Below the pieces are notes generated by a model. It was given only the letters and a program-made list of their open reading frames with translations, searched no databases and was not told the origin of the DNA. A stretch of 6,977 nt of DNA from Lysobacterales bacterium (GTDB lineage Bacteria; Pseudomonadota; Gammaproteobacteria; Xanthomonadales; Marinicellaceae), in NCBI GenBank assembly GCA_027083915.1, contig JALWML010000131.1:1-6977 (forward strand). The letters are read 5' to 3'. Position numbers and translations under genes: made by a program. Below are positions 5,579 to 6,977 of this stretch, in pieces; the first letter of the stretch is position 1; each line of letters opens with the position of its first letter.

Positions 5579-6977
5579 TTAATCTTCACTAATCTCCAAC
5601 AAATCCGCATTACCACCAACGGCAGCGATATTGTTGGTAATGGTTTTTTCGGTAACAAAACTTTCTAAATAGTTTGGTCCACCTGCTTTTGGGCCAGTGC
5701 CTGATAATCCCATGCCACCAAAGGGATGGACACCAACTACCGCTCCAATTGTTGTGCGGTTGATATAGCAGTTACCGACACGAATTTTGTTGGCAATGTG
5801 CTCTATTGTGTTGTTAATGCGACTATGAATACCAAAAGTTAAACCGTAACCTGTGTTATTAATTTCATCAATAACCTTATCAAGTTCTTTGGCTTTGTAG
5901 CGAATGACATGCAAAAATGGTCCAAAGACTTCTTCTTTTAGCAGGCTGATGGAGTCAATTTCATAGGCTTGTGGTGCAAAATAATAACCGTTTAGTTCGT
6001 TGGGTACTTCTAAAGATTTGATTAATTTACCGTGTTTGTTCATAAACTCAACGTGGGCATTAAGTTTATCTTGTGCGGTCTTGTCAATTAATGGGCCGAC
6101 ATCGCTTGCATAATCTTGTGGATGAGTAATGCTCATTTCATCCATCGCGCCAGCAAGCATTTTTAAGACGTTATCAGCAATGTCTTCTTGAATAAATAAA
6201 ACCCGTAAAGCAGAACACCGTTGTCCTGCACTGACAAAGGCTGATGCGACCACATCTTTAACCAATTGTTCGGGCAAGGCTGATGAATCAGCAATCATGC
6301 AGTTTTGTCCGCCAGTTTCAGCAACTAAGGTGGCAATGGCTGCATTTTCTCGGCAGGCGAGATTTTTATTAATGATTTGAGCGGTTGCGGTTGAACCCGT
6401 AAAGACAACACCTATGGTTTTGTTAGATTGACAAAGTGTGTTACCAATAACGCGACCAAGTCCAGGGACGAATTGTAACACCGATTGTGGAACGCCAGCT
6501 TGGTGCATTAAACAAGCCACATAATAACCAATAATAGAGGTTTGTTCCGCAGCTTTGGCAATTACGGTATTGCCCGTGACTAAAGTGGCGACAATTTGCC
6601 CTGCATAAATGGCTAAAGGGAAATTCCAAGGGCTGATGCAAACAAACACACCTCTGCCTTGCAAGGAAAGGTAGTTGCTTTCACCTGTTGGCCCTGGCAT
6701 TTTGAGTGGTTCTGCCATTTTACTTACGGCACGAGCGGCATAGTATCGGCAAAAATCAATTGCTTCTTTGACTTCAGAAATACTATCATCTAAAGACTTA
6801 CCTGCTTCATGTCGCAATAAATACATCAACATGTTTTGGTTTTGTTGAATTAAATCACCCACTTTGTTAATGATGTCTGCGCGTTCTTTCACCGCTGTTG
6901 CATTCCATTGAGCAAAAGCCTTTTGTGCATTTGTTAAAGCAAGTTCCACGTCTTTTGGCTCGGCATGAATCACCTGT
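5579..6977 (-). CDS. putA: Proline utilisation A, C-terminal P5C dehydrogenase part (5' end outside the window)
   Basis: The visible 465 codons encode an aldehyde dehydrogenase that oxidises glutamate-5-semialdehyde (from P5C) to glutamate with NAD+, the second step of proline breakdown. Counting from the GTG at 6973, the motifs are PWNFP (115-119) and FTGST (191-195) for NAD binding, the catalytic-site E219 in VAETGG, nucleophile C253 in SAGQRCSALR, EEVFGPF (347-353), and the C-terminal block HPFGGMGLSGTGPKAGGPNYL (416-436). The last block and the end NNIAAVGGNADLL are typical of PutA rather than of stand-alone P5C dehydrogenases. The frame stays open through the right edge and the GTG is an ordinary internal Val, so the gene is partial here. 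The proline dehydrogenase domain, expected upstream, is not visible. The protein stops soon after the GGNADLL block, so it lacks the extra C-terminal domain of longer PutA forms such as that of E. coli. Whether it has an N-terminal DNA-binding (autoregulatory) domain cannot be seen. GC content is higher than in the neighbouring genes. Confidence 0.9.
   Translation of the reverse strand, partial: QVIHAEPKDVELALTNAQKAFAQWNATAVKERADIINKVGDLIQQNQNMLMYLLRHEAGKSLDDSISEVKEAIDFCRYYAARAVSKMAEPLKMPGPTGESNYLSLQGRGVFVCISPWNFPLAIYAGQIVATLVTGNTVIAKAAEQTSIIGYYVACLMHQAGVPQSVLQFVPGLGRVIGNTLCQSNKTIGVVFTGSTATAQIINKNLACRENAAIATLVAETGGQNCMIADSSALPEQLVKDVVASAFVSAGQRCSALRVLFIQEDIADNVLKMLAGAMDEMSITHPQDYASDVGPLIDKTAQDKLNAHVEFMNKHGKLIKSLEVPNELNGYYFAPQAYEIDSISLLKEEVFGPFLHVIRYKAKELDKVIDEINNTGYGLTFGIHSRINNTIEHIANKIRVGNCYINRTTIGAVVGVHPFGGMGLSGTGPKAGGPNYLESFVTEKTITNNIAAVGGNADLLEISED

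Noticed and set aside
6441..6641. Open frame on the - strand at 6441-6641
   Set aside because: It is in another frame of the putA coding strand, inside the conserved NAD-binding region, and its translation resembles nothing.
6971..6973. GTG at 6973 as the true start of a stand-alone P5C dehydrogenase
   Set aside because: The frame continues open to the edge, there is no ribosome site visible in the few bases left, and the C-terminal sequence is that of PutA. It is most likely an internal valine.

Overview
The window looks like part of a chromosome from an AT-rich gammaproteobacterium. Three things suggest this: a DUF6502-type protein, a PutA-type proline catabolism enzyme, and outer-membrane and periplasmic proteins with Gram-negative signal peptides and a C-terminal Phe barrel signature. 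One protein ends in ELIFSSDFE, which resembles the '-IFxDGFE' tails I recall on secreted proteins of Wenzhouxiangella, Marinicella and Xanthomonadales-type lineages. That makes a relative of those groups a reasonable but unproven guess. There are no tRNA or rRNA genes, CRISPR arrays, insertion sequences or phage genes.

Layout: on the + strand, a DUF6502 protein (24-851) overlaps a secreted protein built of DUF5666-like repeats (838-2343), which suggests one translationally coupled unit. A 213-bp gap follows; it holds a short perfect palindrome and possibly a weak promoter. Next comes a membrane-anchored Hanks-type Ser/Thr protein kinase (2557-4200). Its stop codon overlaps the start of a coiled-coil outer-membrane beta-barrel protein (4197-5510) in an ATGA arrangement. 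A strong intrinsic terminator (5536-5564) closes this unit. Convergent to it on the - strand is the 3' part of putA (5579 to the right edge), encoding the P5C dehydrogenase half of proline utilisation A. Its N-terminal part lies outside the window.

The putA fragment is ordinary core metabolism and has a visibly higher GC content. The four + strand genes are accessory-like, and all concern the cell envelope or have unknown function. The most interesting unit is the kinase-barrel pair. A cytoplasmic kinase is joined through one membrane helix and a long charged, Lys/Pro-rich periplasmic stalk to a small beta-rich domain, and is co-translated with an outer-membrane barrel that carries its own periplasmic coiled coil. 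This could be an envelope-spanning sensing module, but the physical link is inference. The second point of interest is the DUF6502/DUF5666 pair with its unusual C-terminal tail.
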